A model generated the notes under the pieces. That model did no database searches. It was given only the letters and a program-made list of their open reading frames with translations, and had not been told where the DNA came from. Positions 1-8,865 of a stretch of DNA of 64,000 bases are shown one piece after another. Location of the stretch: positions 248,001 to 312,000 of the forward strand of contig NZ_LKET01000021.1 in NCBI RefSeq assembly GCF_001317355.1, read 5' to 3'. Both the position numbers and the translations under genes were made by a program. This DNA comes from Oxobacter pfennigii (GTDB taxonomy: Bacteria; Bacillota; Clostridia; Clostridiales; Oxobacteraceae). Numbering within the stretch: the first letter of the stretch is position 1; each line of letters opens with the position of its first letter.

Positions 1-444
1 GTGGTTCAGATGGCAGGCCCTACTTTATCGGGAATTGTTTCCGACTTCTTAAAGCGCCGTAAACCTGTTTGCTATATAGGTTCGGTGGGAATAGCTGCTG
101 TTATGATATCACTGGCTGTTTTCAGTGATACAGGTATACTTTGGGGAGTCATGCTTTTTAGGGGACTTATAGGTTCTTTTATGGGTAACAACCTGAACAC
201 CCTGCAGGCAGAATCAGCAGCCGGACCTCATGCGGGAACTGCCATGGGCTTCTATAACGGGGTTGCACAGCTAGGTTCGGTAATATTCCCCTTGGGTTTG
301 GGAATTGTACTGGATTTGACCGGCAATAATTACTTTATCGTCTGGATGACAATTGCTGCAACTTATCTCTTATGCGGTATTCTCATTTCCTTCATGACGG
401 AGAAAAAGGCAGAAGTTGCTCAACCTAAATCGGTTACAGCTTAA
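1..444 (+). CDS. MFS transporter, C-terminal part (5' end outside window)
   Basis: This is the last 147 codons of a major facilitator superfamily permease; the frame is open from the window edge, so the true start lies upstream. The visible part has about four hydrophobic membrane segments and the loop with the basic stretch 'SDFLKRRK' near residue 15-22, which resembles the conserved MFS loop between helices 8 and 9. It ends 26 bases before a UroD-family methyltransferase gene and a corrinoid protein gene on the same strand, so I infer that it imports the methylated substrate of that pair. The substrate cannot be told from the sequence. A full-length MFS protein would be about 400-450 residues. 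Confidence 0.85.
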   Translation: MVQMAGPTLSGIVSDFLKRRKPVCYIGSVGIAAVMISLAVFSDTGILWGVMLFRGLIGSFMGNNLNTLQAESAAGPHAGTAMGFYNGVAQLGSVIFPLGLGIVLDLTGNNYFIVWMTIAATYLLCGILISFMTEKKAEVAQPKSVTA

Positions 445-470
445 AAGATTAAAATATAGGAGGATTATAA

Positions 471-1838
471 ATGTCTGAAGATGTTAAGAAATTATACAAT
501 GAAAGATTAGGCCGTTATACTGCGGCTATAGCCTTGGAACCTACAGACAGAGTACCCCTTGCATTTAACAGCAATTATTTTGCGGAAAAGGATTCAGGCT
601 ATACATACCAGCAGATTATGTATGACCCGCAGATATGGGCACAGCTTGAAGTGGATTTTGCAAAAAAACATCCTGAGCTGGATACAGTAAGGACAAACAT
701 TCAGTTTTCACCTAACTATGACGTAGTAAACACAAAGCTATACAAGGTGCCGGGACGTGATATAGATCCCAATTCACTGCAGCAGTTTGTTGAAGGCGAG
801 TATATGAAGGCTGATGAATACAGAATGTTTATTGATGACCCCATTGGCTTTAGAATGGATCGTTATTTCCCCAGAGTTTTAGGAGAGTATAAGGACAGGG
901 GCTCCACCCGCTCTTACATGGCTTTCCTTAAATCAGGATTCCTCCAGGGAATTGCAGCTGGATTGACTCGCGAAAGAGAAGGAAGGCTTCAAAATGAGGT
1001 TGGTATGCCGGTGCCAGTAAGAGGAGGCTTTACCGCACCCTTTGACGTTCTTTCGGATAATTTCCGCGGGCTTAACGGAATAATGAGGGATATGTTCAGG
1101 CAGCCTGACGATGTACTTGAAGCCTGCGAAGCTATTTTAAAGGACCAGCTTGCAAGAGCCGTATCATCGGCTGACCCTAAAAAGCAGCTGCCCATATTCA
1201 TAGCAACCCATAAGCCATGCTTTATGTCTCCAAAACAGTTTGATAAATTCTACTGGCCAACCTTCTACAAAGGCGTAATGACCTTAATAGAAGCAGGATG
1301 GAAGTTCAGAATATTCCTCGAAGGCAACTGGGAGCCTCATTGGCATCATATGGCCGAGTTCCCCAAAGGCACAGTGCTTTGCGATGTAGACAATGAAGCT
1401 GATATATTCAAAGCTAAGGAAACTTTCGGTCACAAGCAGTGCATAACCGGAGGAATTCCAACCCATATGCTGATTTTAGGAACTCCTGAAGAAATAAAGG
1501 CAAGGGTTAAGCTTCTCTGTGAGACAGTAGGCAAGGACGGCGGTTGGATACCTCAGGGCGGCGGACATATACCTCAGGATACAAAACCCGAAAACTTCAG
1601 GGCATTAATTGATGCAGTCATTGAATACGGAAAATATTCAGATGGCCCTGCACCCGAGCCTAAGGTGGGAACTCCAGGAACAAACGGCGTTGAATTCCCG
1701 GCACCCGGAATAGTTACGCCATGGGATGTCATAAAGGCTGAAAACGATTGGATAATCCCCGGTGATGAAGAGCTCATCAAGCATTGGTGGGAAAGGCTTG
1801 ATAGAATGGCATATAGCTGGGTTATGACCCGGTCATAA
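471..1838 (+). CDS. UroD-family corrinoid methyltransferase
   Basis: The 455-residue protein belongs to the uroporphyrinogen decarboxylase (UroD/MtaA-like) superfamily. Members next to corrinoid proteins move a methyl group between a substrate and cobalamin rather than decarboxylate a porphyrin. Candidate zinc ligands are present: H247 and C250 in 'THKPC', and cysteines at about 304 and 324, similar to the His-X-Cys...Cys arrangement of MtaA/MtbA. The start is fixed by AGGAGGATTATAA before the ATG. The corrinoid protein gene follows after 17 bases, so the two form a methyltransferase I / corrinoid shuttle pair. It is clearly more divergent from the two other UroD-family proteins of this window (18757 and 53205) than those are from each other. 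The methyl donor is unknown; methoxylated aromatics or methylamines are possible. Confidence 0.88.
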   Translation: MSEDVKKLYNERLGRYTAAIALEPTDRVPLAFNSNYFAEKDSGYTYQQIMYDPQIWAQLEVDFAKKHPELDTVRTNIQFSPNYDVVNTKLYKVPGRDIDPNSLQQFVEGEYMKADEYRMFIDDPIGFRMDRYFPRVLGEYKDRGSTRSYMAFLKSGFLQGIAAGLTREREGRLQNEVGMPVPVRGGFTAPFDVLSDNFRGLNGIMRDMFRQPDDVLEACEAILKDQLARAVSSADPKKQLPIFIATHKPCFMSPKQFDKFYWPTFYKGVMTLIEAGWKFRIFLEGNWEPHWHHMAEFPKGTVLCDVDNEADIFKAKETFGHKQCITGGIPTHMLILGTPEEIKARVKLLCETVGKDGGWIPQGGGHIPQDTKPENFRALIDAVIEYGKYSDGPAPEPKVGTPGTNGVEFPAPGIVTPWDVIKAENDWIIPGDEELIKHWWERLDRMAYSWVMTRS

Positions 1839-1855
1839 GAAGGAGGAGAAAGAAT

Positions 1856-2488
1856 ATGACAAAGTTATCAGAAGCGTTGAAAGATTTAAACGAAACAGCG
1901 GTTTATGAGCTGGTTGACAGTATGTTAAGCGAGGGAGTATCTCCCGTTCAGATAGTAAATGAATGCAATGAAGGATTAGTGGCAGTAGGAGACCTTTTTG
2001 CAGCCAATGAATATTATCTTACCGAATTAATGTTTTCGGCAGAAATCATGCAGGGAGTTATGGAAAAGTTGGAGCCTTTAATGGTTACCGAACAGTCTTC
2101 GGCTGCTGATGCACAAATTCCTACGGTGGTTATCGGAACTGTAAAGGGAGATATTCACGATATAGGAAAGAATATAGTAGTAGGCCTTTTAAAGAGCCAT
2201 GGAATAAAGGTAGTTGACCTTGGTGTTGACGTTCCGGCAGAAAAATTCGTTGAAGCCGTTCGCGAAACGGGAACTAAGGTATTAGGCTTAAGCGCATTAT
2301 TAAATTCCACATACCCTGAGATGAAGAACGTAGTGGATGCTATTGCACAGGCCGGCTTAAGGGAGCAGGTAAAGATAATAATAGGCGGAACCATATGCAA
2401 CGAGGCCGTAAGGGAATTTACAGGAGCGGATTATTGGGCAAACGAAGCCGTATCGGGAATAAATATCTGCAAAAAGCTTTTAGCATAA
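1856..2488 (+). CDS. Corrinoid (B12-binding) methyl-carrier protein
   Basis: This 210-residue protein has the standard two-domain layout of MtbC/MtmC/MtaC-like shuttles: an N-terminal helical cap (about residues 1-88, B12-binding domain 2) and a C-terminal Rossmann-like B12-binding domain (about 92-210). The cobalt-ligand motif 'GDIHDIGKN' is intact, with the lower-ligand histidine at about residue 101, and the later nucleotide-tail motif 'GLSALL' and 'IIGGT' are present. It lies 17 bases after the UroD-family methyltransferase, with AAGGAGGAG ahead of the ATG. The protein should carry the methyl group as methyl-Co(III) and pass it to tetrahydrofolate through a second methyltransferase, such as the one at 47650. 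A terminator hairpin follows. Confidence 0.95.
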   Translation: MTKLSEALKDLNETAVYELVDSMLSEGVSPVQIVNECNEGLVAVGDLFAANEYYLTELMFSAEIMQGVMEKLEPLMVTEQSSAADAQIPTVVIGTVKGDIHDIGKNIVVGLLKSHGIKVVDLGVDVPAEKFVEAVRETGTKVLGLSALLNSTYPEMKNVVDAIAQAGLREQVKIIIGGTICNEAVREFTGADYWANEAVSGINICKKLLA

Positions 2489-2512
2489 GAATAAAGCTTT
2501 AAAGGTTGGCTG

Positions 2513-2547
2513 GGGCTGTAGCTATAAAAAGGCTTCAGCCTCTTTTT
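2513..2547 (+). terminator. Terminator after corrinoid protein gene
   Basis: GGGCTGTAGC pairs imperfectly with GGCTTCAGCC and is followed by TCTTTTTGTG, 25 bases after the corrinoid protein stop. Confidence 0.6.
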
Positions 2548-2654
2548 GTGCGCCAGCATGGACACAATCTAAAAAATAAAGATTTACCTTTTATAAATTT
2601 GATAATAATATATTGTATATGACTTCTTTTTAGAGGACTTAGGAGATTTTACAA

Positions 2655-3362
2655 ATGAGGATAAATAAGTTTATCAGCGAAACGGGCTTGTGTTCAAGGC
2701 GGGAAGCTGACAAATATATTGAAGCTAAGCGTGTGACTATTGACGACATTACTGCAGAGCTGGGAAGCACGGTTGTACCGGGCAGTATCGTAAAGGTGGA
2801 CGGAAAAATAATAGCAAGCAAAACAAAGCCTGTATACATTGCCTTAAATAAACCTGCAGGCATTACATCAACAACTGAAAGGCATATAAAGGGAAATATT
2901 GTAGGCTTTGTGAATTATCCTGAAAGGATATTCCCCATAGGACGCCTGGATAAGGATTCCGAAGGATTGATTCTTCTCACCAATGATGGAGATATCGTAA
3001 ATAAAATTTTACGTGCCGAATATAATCATGAAAAAGAATATGTTGTAACCGTTAATAAGCCCATCACCGATTTTTTTATACAAAGCATGTCACAGGGTGT
3101 GAGGATTTTAGGGACAAAAACAAAGCCCTGCAAAGTATGGTCCGTAAGTGACAGAACCTTTAAAATAATTTTAACCCAGGGCTTGAACCGCCAAATAAGA
3201 AGGATGTGCCTTGCCTTAGGCTATGAGGTTTTAAAGCTTGTGCGTATAAGGATTATGAACATACATTTAAACGGCCTGGAAAAAGGGAAGTGGCGCCAGC
3301 TTACACCTAAAGAATTGGCAGAGCTTAAAAAGAATATATCCTGCAAGGAAGAAAGCATATAA
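2655..3362 (+). CDS. rluF: 23S rRNA pseudouridine synthase, RluF/RsuA family
   Basis: The 235-residue protein has an N-terminal S4 RNA-binding domain (about residues 1-48, '[12 protein letters not shown]') and a pseudouridine synthase domain (about 55-225). The catalytic motif '[17 protein letters not shown]' contains the nucleophilic aspartate that all members share, and 'LNRQIRRMC' is the second family signature. The motif version 'LDKDSEGL' together with '[11 protein letters not shown]' is that of RluF, which modifies U2604 of E. coli 23S rRNA; the site in this organism is an inference. AGGAGATTTTACAA precedes the ATG. The gene converges on nrdG with a shared hairpin between them. Confidence 0.88.
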   Translation: MRINKFISETGLCSRREADKYIEAKRVTIDDITAELGSTVVPGSIVKVDGKIIASKTKPVYIALNKPAGITSTTERHIKGNIVGFVNYPERIFPIGRLDKDSEGLILLTNDGDIVNKILRAEYNHEKEYVVTVNKPITDFFIQSMSQGVRILGTKTKPCKVWSVSDRTFKIILTQGLNRQIRRMCLALGYEVLKLVRIRIMNIHLNGLEKGKWRQLTPKELAELKKNISCKEESI

Positions 3363-3365
3363 ATT

Positions 3366-3387
3366 AGAGTCTGCCGCCGCAGACTCT
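3366..3387. terminator. Bidirectional terminator between rluF and nrdG
   Basis: AGAGTCTGC and GCAGACTCT form a perfect 9-bp stem with a 4-base loop between two convergent genes. A short T run follows on each strand. Confidence 0.75.
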
Positions 3388-3392
3388 TTGAT

Positions 3393-3902
3393 TTAAAGAA
3401 CGGCCTCTGTTATATTGCCTGTTTTTAAGGACTCCTTAACATCTATTATCCTTTGATTTTCCGAGCCTCTGAACTTTAAAAGAATGTTTTTTTTATCAAG
3501 CTCAAATTTCCCGTCTACAAGCAGGTCCGTTAAGTTCAGTAATTCTTCCCATCCCGGATGTTCTTCTTTATTTTCAAGTATATATTCCATTGTATATCCG
3601 GTATAGGTAATTACATTTAAATTCAGTTTTTTCACTTTTTCGGCTAATTCACTAAGAGCCTGTGCCTGTTCAAAGGGTTCGCCCCCGCTTAGGGTCACCC
3701 CGTCAAGGAGGGGATTTTTTTTAACCTGCTCTATTATATCATCTATATCAATCAAGGTGCCGCCATCAAAGGAATGGGTATGGGGATTGTGACATCCTTT
3801 GCAATTATGCTCGCACCCCTGGGCAAAGACAACCAGTCTGATGCCTGGGCCATCAACGATGGATTCTTTCACTATGCCTGCTATTCTTAATTGTTCACCC
3901 AT
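3393..3902 (-). CDS. nrdG: Anaerobic ribonucleotide reductase activating enzyme (radical SAM)
   Basis: The 169-residue protein is of normal length for NrdG. It carries the radical SAM cluster motif 'CEHNCKGC' (CX3CX2C, residues about 30-37), followed by 'NPHTHSF', and the glycine-rich SAM site 'TLSGGEPFEQA'. NrdG uses a 4Fe-4S cluster and S-adenosylmethionine to form the glycyl radical on NrdD. The gene lies 34 bases downstream of nrdD on the same strand, with AAGGAGGGTGTAA before the ATG, so the two are cotranscribed. Confidence 0.96.
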   Translation of the reverse strand: MGEQLRIAGIVKESIVDGPGIRLVVFAQGCEHNCKGCHNPHTHSFDGGTLIDIDDIIEQVKKNPLLDGVTLSGGEPFEQAQALSELAEKVKKLNLNVITYTGYTMEYILENKEEHPGWEELLNLTDLLVDGKFELDKKNILLKFRGSENQRIIDVKESLKTGNITEAVL

Positions 3903-3936
3903 TTACACCCTCCTTTATGCTGCCGTATTTAAAAGC

Positions 3937-6249
3937 TTAAAGATGCTTCACCCTGTCTCTTACTTCAGCCTGTTTGGCGTTATTAAAGCGCTCCAGTGTT
4001 CCTACCAGGTAGCCTGTTATCCTGCGTATTCTTTCAAATTTAATATCGCCTTCTTCTCTTTTGCAGGAAGGGCAGGTATCACCGATTATCCCCGTATAAC
4101 CGCAAACCGGATCTCTGTCAACGGGATGATTGACTGAACCGTATCCTACACCAGCTTCCTTCATTGCACGAATAACCTTTTCGAAAGCTTCAAGATTGTT
4201 TGTAGGATCTCCGTCAAGCTCCACGTAGGTTATGTGGCCGGCATTTGTAAAGTTATGGTATGGGGCCTCCAAACGTATTTTGTCAAAGGCGCTTATTTCG
4301 TAATAAACAGGTATATGGAAGCTATTGGTGTAATACTCCCTGTCTGTAACGCCTTCTATATTTCCGAAGGTCTTTCTGTCCATTGCAACAAAACGTCCGG
4401 CAGTACCTTCGGCAGGAGTGGCAATGAGGGTAAAATTCAATTTATATTTTTCAGATGCCTCATCCATCCTTCTTCTCATAAAGCCTATTATTTCAAGTCC
4501 CAGATTCTGAGCCTCCTGGGATTCGCCGTGATGCTTTCCTGTCAATGCCTTAAGGCATTCGGCAAGGCCTATAAAGCCCATTGTCAATGTACCGTGCTTA
4601 AGGACTTCCCTTACCTCCTCATCCCAATTAAGCTTATCGGAATCCAGCCACACACCCTGTCCCATAAGGAAGGGGAAGTTCTTGACCTTCTTCCTCGCCT
4701 GAATTTCAAATCTTTCTATAAGCTGATTTGTAACAAGCTCTATTTTTCTGTCCAGTTCATCAAAAAATATAGCGATGTTTTTATTGCTTCTCAATGCAAT
4801 TTTAGGAAGGTTGACAGTAGTAAAGCTTAAATTGCCTCTTCCGTAAGTGATTTCCCGTTCCGGATCATGGACATTTCCGATTACGCGTGTACGGCAGCCC
4901 ATATAGGATATTTCAGTTTCAGGATTGCCGGGCTTATAATATCTTAAATTAAAAGGCGCATCCTGGAAGGAGAAGTTTGGGAAAAGCCTTTTGGCGCTTA
5001 CCCTGCAAGCCAATTTAAATAAATCATAGTTTGGATCGCCGGGGTTGTAATTAACACCTTCCTTAACCCTGAAAATGTGTATTGGGAATATAGCTGTCTC
5101 ACCGTTTCCAAGGCCTGCTTCCGTTGCAAGCAGCAAATTTTTCATTACCAGCCTGCCTTCAGGTGAGGTATCCATTCCGTAATTTATTGAACTGAAGGGT
5201 ATCTGCGCTCCCGCCCTGCTGTGCATTGTGTTTAAGTTATGAACAAAAGCCTCCATTGCCTGATAAGTGGTCCTGTCAGTTTCAGCTTCGGCTCTTTCAG
5301 CTGCAAATACTTGAGCTTTTTTTACTATGGCCTCATCCTTTTCAATTGCCAGAAGCAAAGGGGCTTCATAGCTCTGATACCTTTTTAAATTCTTCATTGA
5401 AGGTGTAATATTATGCTTTTCTTTTATGGTATCAATGATGGATCTTACTTTTTCTTCCCAGTCCTCGATGCTTGAAAGGAGGGATAAGGCTTTTATAAGG
5501 TTTTGCCTGTATAATTTTGTATAGGTTTTAGCCACACCCAAAGCCATACCATAATCAAAATTAGGTATACTCTGGCCGCCGTGCTGGTCATTCTGGTTGG
5601 ACTGTATGGCAATACAAGCCAAGGCGGAATAACTCTGTATATCATTAGGCTCCCTTAAAAAGCCATGACCGGTGCTGAAGCCATCTTTAAAAAGCTTTAC
5701 TATATCAATCTGGCAGCAGGTGGTAGTCAAAGTAAGAAAGTCAAGGTCATGAATATGAATATCTCCTGCTTTGTGAGCCTCGCTGTGAGCCGGATTTAAC
5801 ACGAACATCTCATAAAACTGCTTGGCACCCTCGGAACCATATTTTAACATGGTGCCCATAGCGGTATCACCATCTATATTAGCGTTTTCACGTTTCAAAT
5901 CATTATCTTTTGCCTCTTTAAAGGTTAAGTCCTCAAATATTTTCATTAAGCGGGTATTCATTTCGCGGATACGGGTTCGCTCTGACCTATATAGTATAAA
6001 TTCTTTGGCAGTTCTAGCATGGCCTGTTTCAATAAGAACTTTTTCAACAGCGTCCTGGATTTCCTCCACGCTGGGAACCTTCTTATCAAGTTTAAATTCC
6101 AGGTATTCAACGACTTTCACGGCCAGTGCCATTGAGGTGTCATAATCTCTTCCACCTGTGACGCTGGCAGCCTTAAATATGGCATTAGCTATTTTCTCAA
6201 TATTAAATGGAACTTCTCTTCCATCGCGTTTTTTAATTTTTGTAATCAT
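3937..6249 (-). CDS. nrdD: Anaerobic (class III) ribonucleoside-triphosphate reductase
   Basis: The protein is about 770 residues. It begins with an ATP-cone (about residues 1-90, 'KKRDGREVPFNIEKIANAI'), the allosteric domain that senses ATP/dATP. The C-terminus holds zinc-binding cysteines ('VCGYTG', 'DTCPSC') and the glycyl-radical loop 'RITGYL' about 25 residues from the end. It makes deoxyribonucleotides without oxygen and needs NrdG, encoded next door. I place the start at the ATG at 6249, because the GTG at 6261 overlaps the GGAG ribosome binding site. A match to the NrdR box lies 170 bases upstream, so repression by NrdR is likely. Confidence 0.96.
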   Translation of the reverse strand: MITKIKKRDGREVPFNIEKIANAIFKAASVTGGRDYDTSMALAVKVVEYLEFKLDKKVPSVEEIQDAVEKVLIETGHARTAKEFILYRSERTRIREMNTRLMKIFEDLTFKEAKDNDLKRENANIDGDTAMGTMLKYGSEGAKQFYEMFVLNPAHSEAHKAGDIHIHDLDFLTLTTTCCQIDIVKLFKDGFSTGHGFLREPNDIQSYSALACIAIQSNQNDQHGGQSIPNFDYGMALGVAKTYTKLYRQNLIKALSLLSSIEDWEEKVRSIIDTIKEKHNITPSMKNLKRYQSYEAPLLLAIEKDEAIVKKAQVFAAERAEAETDRTTYQAMEAFVHNLNTMHSRAGAQIPFSSINYGMDTSPEGRLVMKNLLLATEAGLGNGETAIFPIHIFRVKEGVNYNPGDPNYDLFKLACRVSAKRLFPNFSFQDAPFNLRYYKPGNPETEISYMGCRTRVIGNVHDPEREITYGRGNLSFTTVNLPKIALRSNKNIAIFFDELDRKIELVTNQLIERFEIQARKKVKNFPFLMGQGVWLDSDKLNWDEEVREVLKHGTLTMGFIGLAECLKALTGKHHGESQEAQNLGLEIIGFMRRRMDEASEKYKLNFTLIATPAEGTAGRFVAMDRKTFGNIEGVTDREYYTNSFHIPVYYEISAFDKIRLEAPYHNFTNAGHITYVELDGDPTNNLEAFEKVIRAMKEAGVGYGSVNHPVDRDPVCGYTGIIGDTCPSCKREEGDIKFERIRRITGYLVGTLERFNNAKQAEVRDRVKHL

Positions 6250-6418
6250 AATAAGGGCCACTCCTTTTTAGATAATTAAAACCCCAAGGCTTAATGCCAA
6301 GAGGTTGTAAAGATTTATCCGCTTAAAATAAGCAGAATAGTCTTTGCTTCCTTTTAAACTGCATTATAAATGCAAGCAAAGAAATAATTCCCACATGTTG
6401 ATATTTATATATTAACAT

Positions 6419-6434
6419 ATACTATATATTGTGT
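6419..6434. promoter_or_regulatory. NrdR box upstream of nrdD
   Basis: The 16-base near-palindrome ATACTATATATTGTGT differs from the published NrdR consensus (ACACWATATATWGTGT) at one position. It lies upstream of nrdDG, the expected target. The usual second box about 15-16 bases away is not clear. Confidence 0.65.
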
Positions 6435-6524
6435 CAATGTAGCTTAATAATAGAAGCTGACAAATGGAGTGTTACGTATTTCTGTGGTTTTAACAGATTT
6501 TCAGTGATGGAAAAGGAAAAAAAT

Positions 6525-6866
6525 TTATTTTTTTTCTGATTTAATGTAGCTTATATATTCGCTGCCCCAATTTTCCAATGACTTTAAAACCGGAATGAAT
6601 TTATTGCCTATTTCCGTTAAGGAATATTCTACTTTGGGCGGTACCTCGGGATATACTACACGATTTATGAGACCGTATCCTTCAAGGCTTCTTAATTGGC
6701 TGGTGAGCATGGCCTGGGTTATGCCGGGGATGAGCTTTTGAAGCTCGCCAAATCTTTTTGTTCCGGAGTACAAATTATAAAAAATTACTATAGCCCACTT
6801 GCCGCTTATAACTTTTTGTGCCGTAGTCACAGGGCATTTTCCAAACAGGGAAAGGTTGTCATCCAT
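6525..6866 (-). CDS. HxlR-family winged-helix transcriptional regulator
   Basis: The 113-residue protein matches the HxlR/YodB family: an N-terminal 'CPVTTAQKVISGKW' stretch, with the conserved cysteine at about residue 11, then a winged helix-turn-helix ('RFGELQKLIPGITQAMLTSQLRSLE'-like region, about residues 37-62) and wing 'PPKVEYSLTEIG'. Members often sense electrophiles or thiol stress through this cysteine and control a neighbouring gene. The nearest neighbour on the same strand is the MATE transporter at 7168, transcribed towards it; whether it is the target is a guess. GGAGAGTATTT precedes the ATG. Confidence 0.9.
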   Translation of the reverse strand: MDDNLSLFGKCPVTTAQKVISGKWAIVIFYNLYSGTKRFGELQKLIPGITQAMLTSQLRSLEGYGLINRVVYPEVPPKVEYSLTEIGNKFIPVLKSLENWGSEYISYIKSEKK

Positions 6867-7048
6867 AAATACTCTCCTTTAGTATGTAATTGATACTTAC
6901 TATTATATTATAATGTATTTGTAAATTTATAGTAGCATAATATAATATGGGTAATCAATAAATTAGAAGAAGTGTTGAGGTTGCTCAAGCAACCATTTAT
7001 GCAATGGTAACAAGCCGCCAAAGGCCATAAAGTTTTAATGAAATAAAG

Positions 7049-7095
7049 AAACCCATATTCCGATGAGTATAAAACTCGTTGAAATACGGGTTTTT
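7049..7095. terminator. Terminator hairpin downstream of MATE gene
   Basis: AACCCATATTCCGATGAGT pairs with ACTCGTTGAAATACGGGTT with a few mismatches, and TTTTTCTT follows on the plus strand. It lies 70 bases beyond the stop of the minus-strand MATE gene; the T run is better on the plus strand. Confidence 0.55.
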
Positions 7096-7167
7096 CTTAT
7101 TATTGCAAAAACATAGGTTCCCGGTTCCGCTAGCAATCTTTGACTGCTATAGCAGGCAGGGTTCTTA

Positions 7168-8532
7168 TTAAGCTTGAGACAGGCCAAGCTCCATTGTAAG
7201 CTTTCTAAGCTCGCTCTTTATAAGAGCTACGGTTATTCCTACGGCAATCAAGTCCGAAAGAGGGAATGACAGCCATACACCCATAAGCTCCAGATTAAAA
7301 ATTCTTGGGAGAATCAATATAAGGGGTGTCAGTATTATAAACTGCCTCAACAAGGACAATATAATTGCAGGGCCCGCCTTTCCAAGAGACTGAAAAAGAG
7401 TGGCTCCAACAAACTGGATACCCATAACGGGAATCAATGAAATCATTATACGCAGCACATTGGAAGCAGTGGTTACAATATATTCGTCTGATGTAAAGGC
7501 TCTTATTATAATGTGGGGGATGGTTTCTCCTATAATCCATCCTATTACAGACATAATGGTGGATACTATGGTTGCTATCCTCACTGTCTCCTTTACCCTG
7601 TCAATGTTACCGGCACCGTAATTGTAGCCGGCAATAGGCTGCATTCCCTGCACAATTCCTATTACAGGGAGGAAGAGCACACCTATTATTCTGTTAATGA
7701 TTCCAAAGACGGTGATTGCCGCATCTCCGCCATAAAATTTAAGTGAGTTGTTGATAACAATTGAAAATATTGTGCCTGTTATTGTTCTGGTAAATGCTGA
7801 AGAACCTATGGTCAATATTTCACGGAGTATATCCCACCTTAATTTTAAGTGGTGAAGCTTTACTTTAAGTGAGCTTTTACCGCTCAATAAATAGTGAAAT
7901 ACAAAAAGGAAAGATATAAACTGAGAAATAATTGTAGCCCATGCAGCACCGTCTATACCCATATCAAATACAAATATAAATATAGGGTCCAGAGCCATAT
8001 TCAATACTCCGCCGATTATTGTGGAAAACATGGGTACTTTGGCATTTCCTTCAGATTGTATCATGCCATTTGCGGTCATAGTGAAGCTGAAGAATATGCT
8101 GCCATAAAAAATTATCTTTGTATAACCTCTGGCATAAGGTATAAGGCTTTCAGTGGCACCAAAGAGCCTGAGCATCGGGTCGGTAAATAAAAGACCTACT
8201 GCAGCAAAAAGGGCACTTATAATAACTATTGCCGTATAGGCGTTTCCGGCTACAATATCGGCCTTTTCAGTGTTTTTTGCACCTAAGTACCTGGATACTG
8301 AGGATGCGGCTCCCATTCCGATAAGCTGGGAAAATCCCATAGAGAGCATTTGTATGGGAAAGGCTATTGCCAAACCTCCTATTGCCATTGGACCAACTCC
8401 ATGGCCGACGAACACTGTATCAACAATATTATAAAGGCTGTTTACCAGCATTGCGATAATACCCGGAAGGGACAGCTGATATAAAAGCGTACTTATCTTC
8501 TCGGTCCCTAATTTTTCACTTTGTCGTAACAT
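7168..8532 (-). CDS. MATE-family efflux transporter
   Basis: The 454-residue protein has the normal length and about twelve membrane segments of the MATE (multi-antimicrobial extrusion) family, with 'LVNSLYNIVDTVFVGHGVG' in helix 1-2 and the repeated 'P-I-x-G-x' motif around residue 290-300 ('GMQPIAGYNYGAG'). MATE proteins export cationic drugs or toxic compounds using a Na+ or H+ gradient. GGAGGATTTT lies ahead of the ATG. It stands alone on the minus strand. The substrate cannot be inferred. Confidence 0.92.
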   Translation of the reverse strand: MLRQSEKLGTEKISTLLYQLSLPGIIAMLVNSLYNIVDTVFVGHGVGPMAIGGLAIAFPIQMLSMGFSQLIGMGAASSVSRYLGAKNTEKADIVAGNAYTAIVIISALFAAVGLLFTDPMLRLFGATESLIPYARGYTKIIFYGSIFFSFTMTANGMIQSEGNAKVPMFSTIIGGVLNMALDPIFIFVFDMGIDGAAWATIISQFISFLFVFHYLLSGKSSLKVKLHHLKLRWDILREILTIGSSAFTRTITGTIFSIVINNSLKFYGGDAAITVFGIINRIIGVLFLPVIGIVQGMQPIAGYNYGAGNIDRVKETVRIATIVSTIMSVIGWIIGETIPHIIIRAFTSDEYIVTTASNVLRIMISLIPVMGIQFVGATLFQSLGKAGPAIILSLLRQFIILTPLILILPRIFNLELMGVWLSFPLSDLIAVGITVALIKSELRKLTMELGLSQA

Positions 8533-8831
8533 AAAATCCTCCAGTATAGTTTTTATGCAGCATAATTTATAAAATTTTCTTCAGCAGCCGTGCTGCACTT
8601 GTAGTAATGACAATTTTAGCTGCTCAAGATTTGCAATAAAGTTTTAAATGTTACATGGAATTTAAGGATTGCTACTTATTATGTGGTGAAAGCATCATTC
8701 CAAAACAGACACTTTTTACTATTCCCTCCCTTAAAATTTTTAGTGCTTTATTTGCAAAAATAAATAAAACAATTGTCAGAACAAATATATATGATTGTAG
8801 CATAGTTTATCAAAGTTTAAAAGAAAACAAA
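8533..8831. other. Intergenic region without recognisable gene
   Basis: About 300 AT-rich bases lie between the MATE and MFS genes. A 61-codon plus-strand frame (8655-8840) has no good ribosome binding site and no recognisable motif, so I do not call it. The stretch should hold the MATE promoter. Confidence 0.5.
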
Positions 8832-8865
8832 GCATTATAGCCCTTGTTATAAGGAGCTATAATGC
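8832..8865 (-). terminator. Terminator of the MFS transporter gene
   Basis: GCATTATAGC and GCTATAATGC form a perfect 10-bp stem spanning the stop codon of the minus-strand MFS gene. On the minus strand it is followed by TTTGTTTTCTTTT. Confidence 0.7.

Noticed and set aside
4234-4830. 198-codon plus-strand frame inside nrdD
   Set aside because: It is long but fully antisense to the conserved core of nrdD, and has no motif or ribosome binding site.
6945-7048. Possible small gene or RNA between the HxlR and MATE genes
   Set aside because: Frames are broken and I see no structure apart from the terminator that follows.
7894-8190. 98-codon plus-strand frame inside the MATE gene
   Set aside because: It lies antisense to a well-supported gene and its composition is that of a shadow frame.
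8655-8840. 61-codon plus-strand frame between the MATE and MFS genes
   Set aside because: It has no good ribosome binding site, no recognisable motif, and its end overlaps the MFS terminator.
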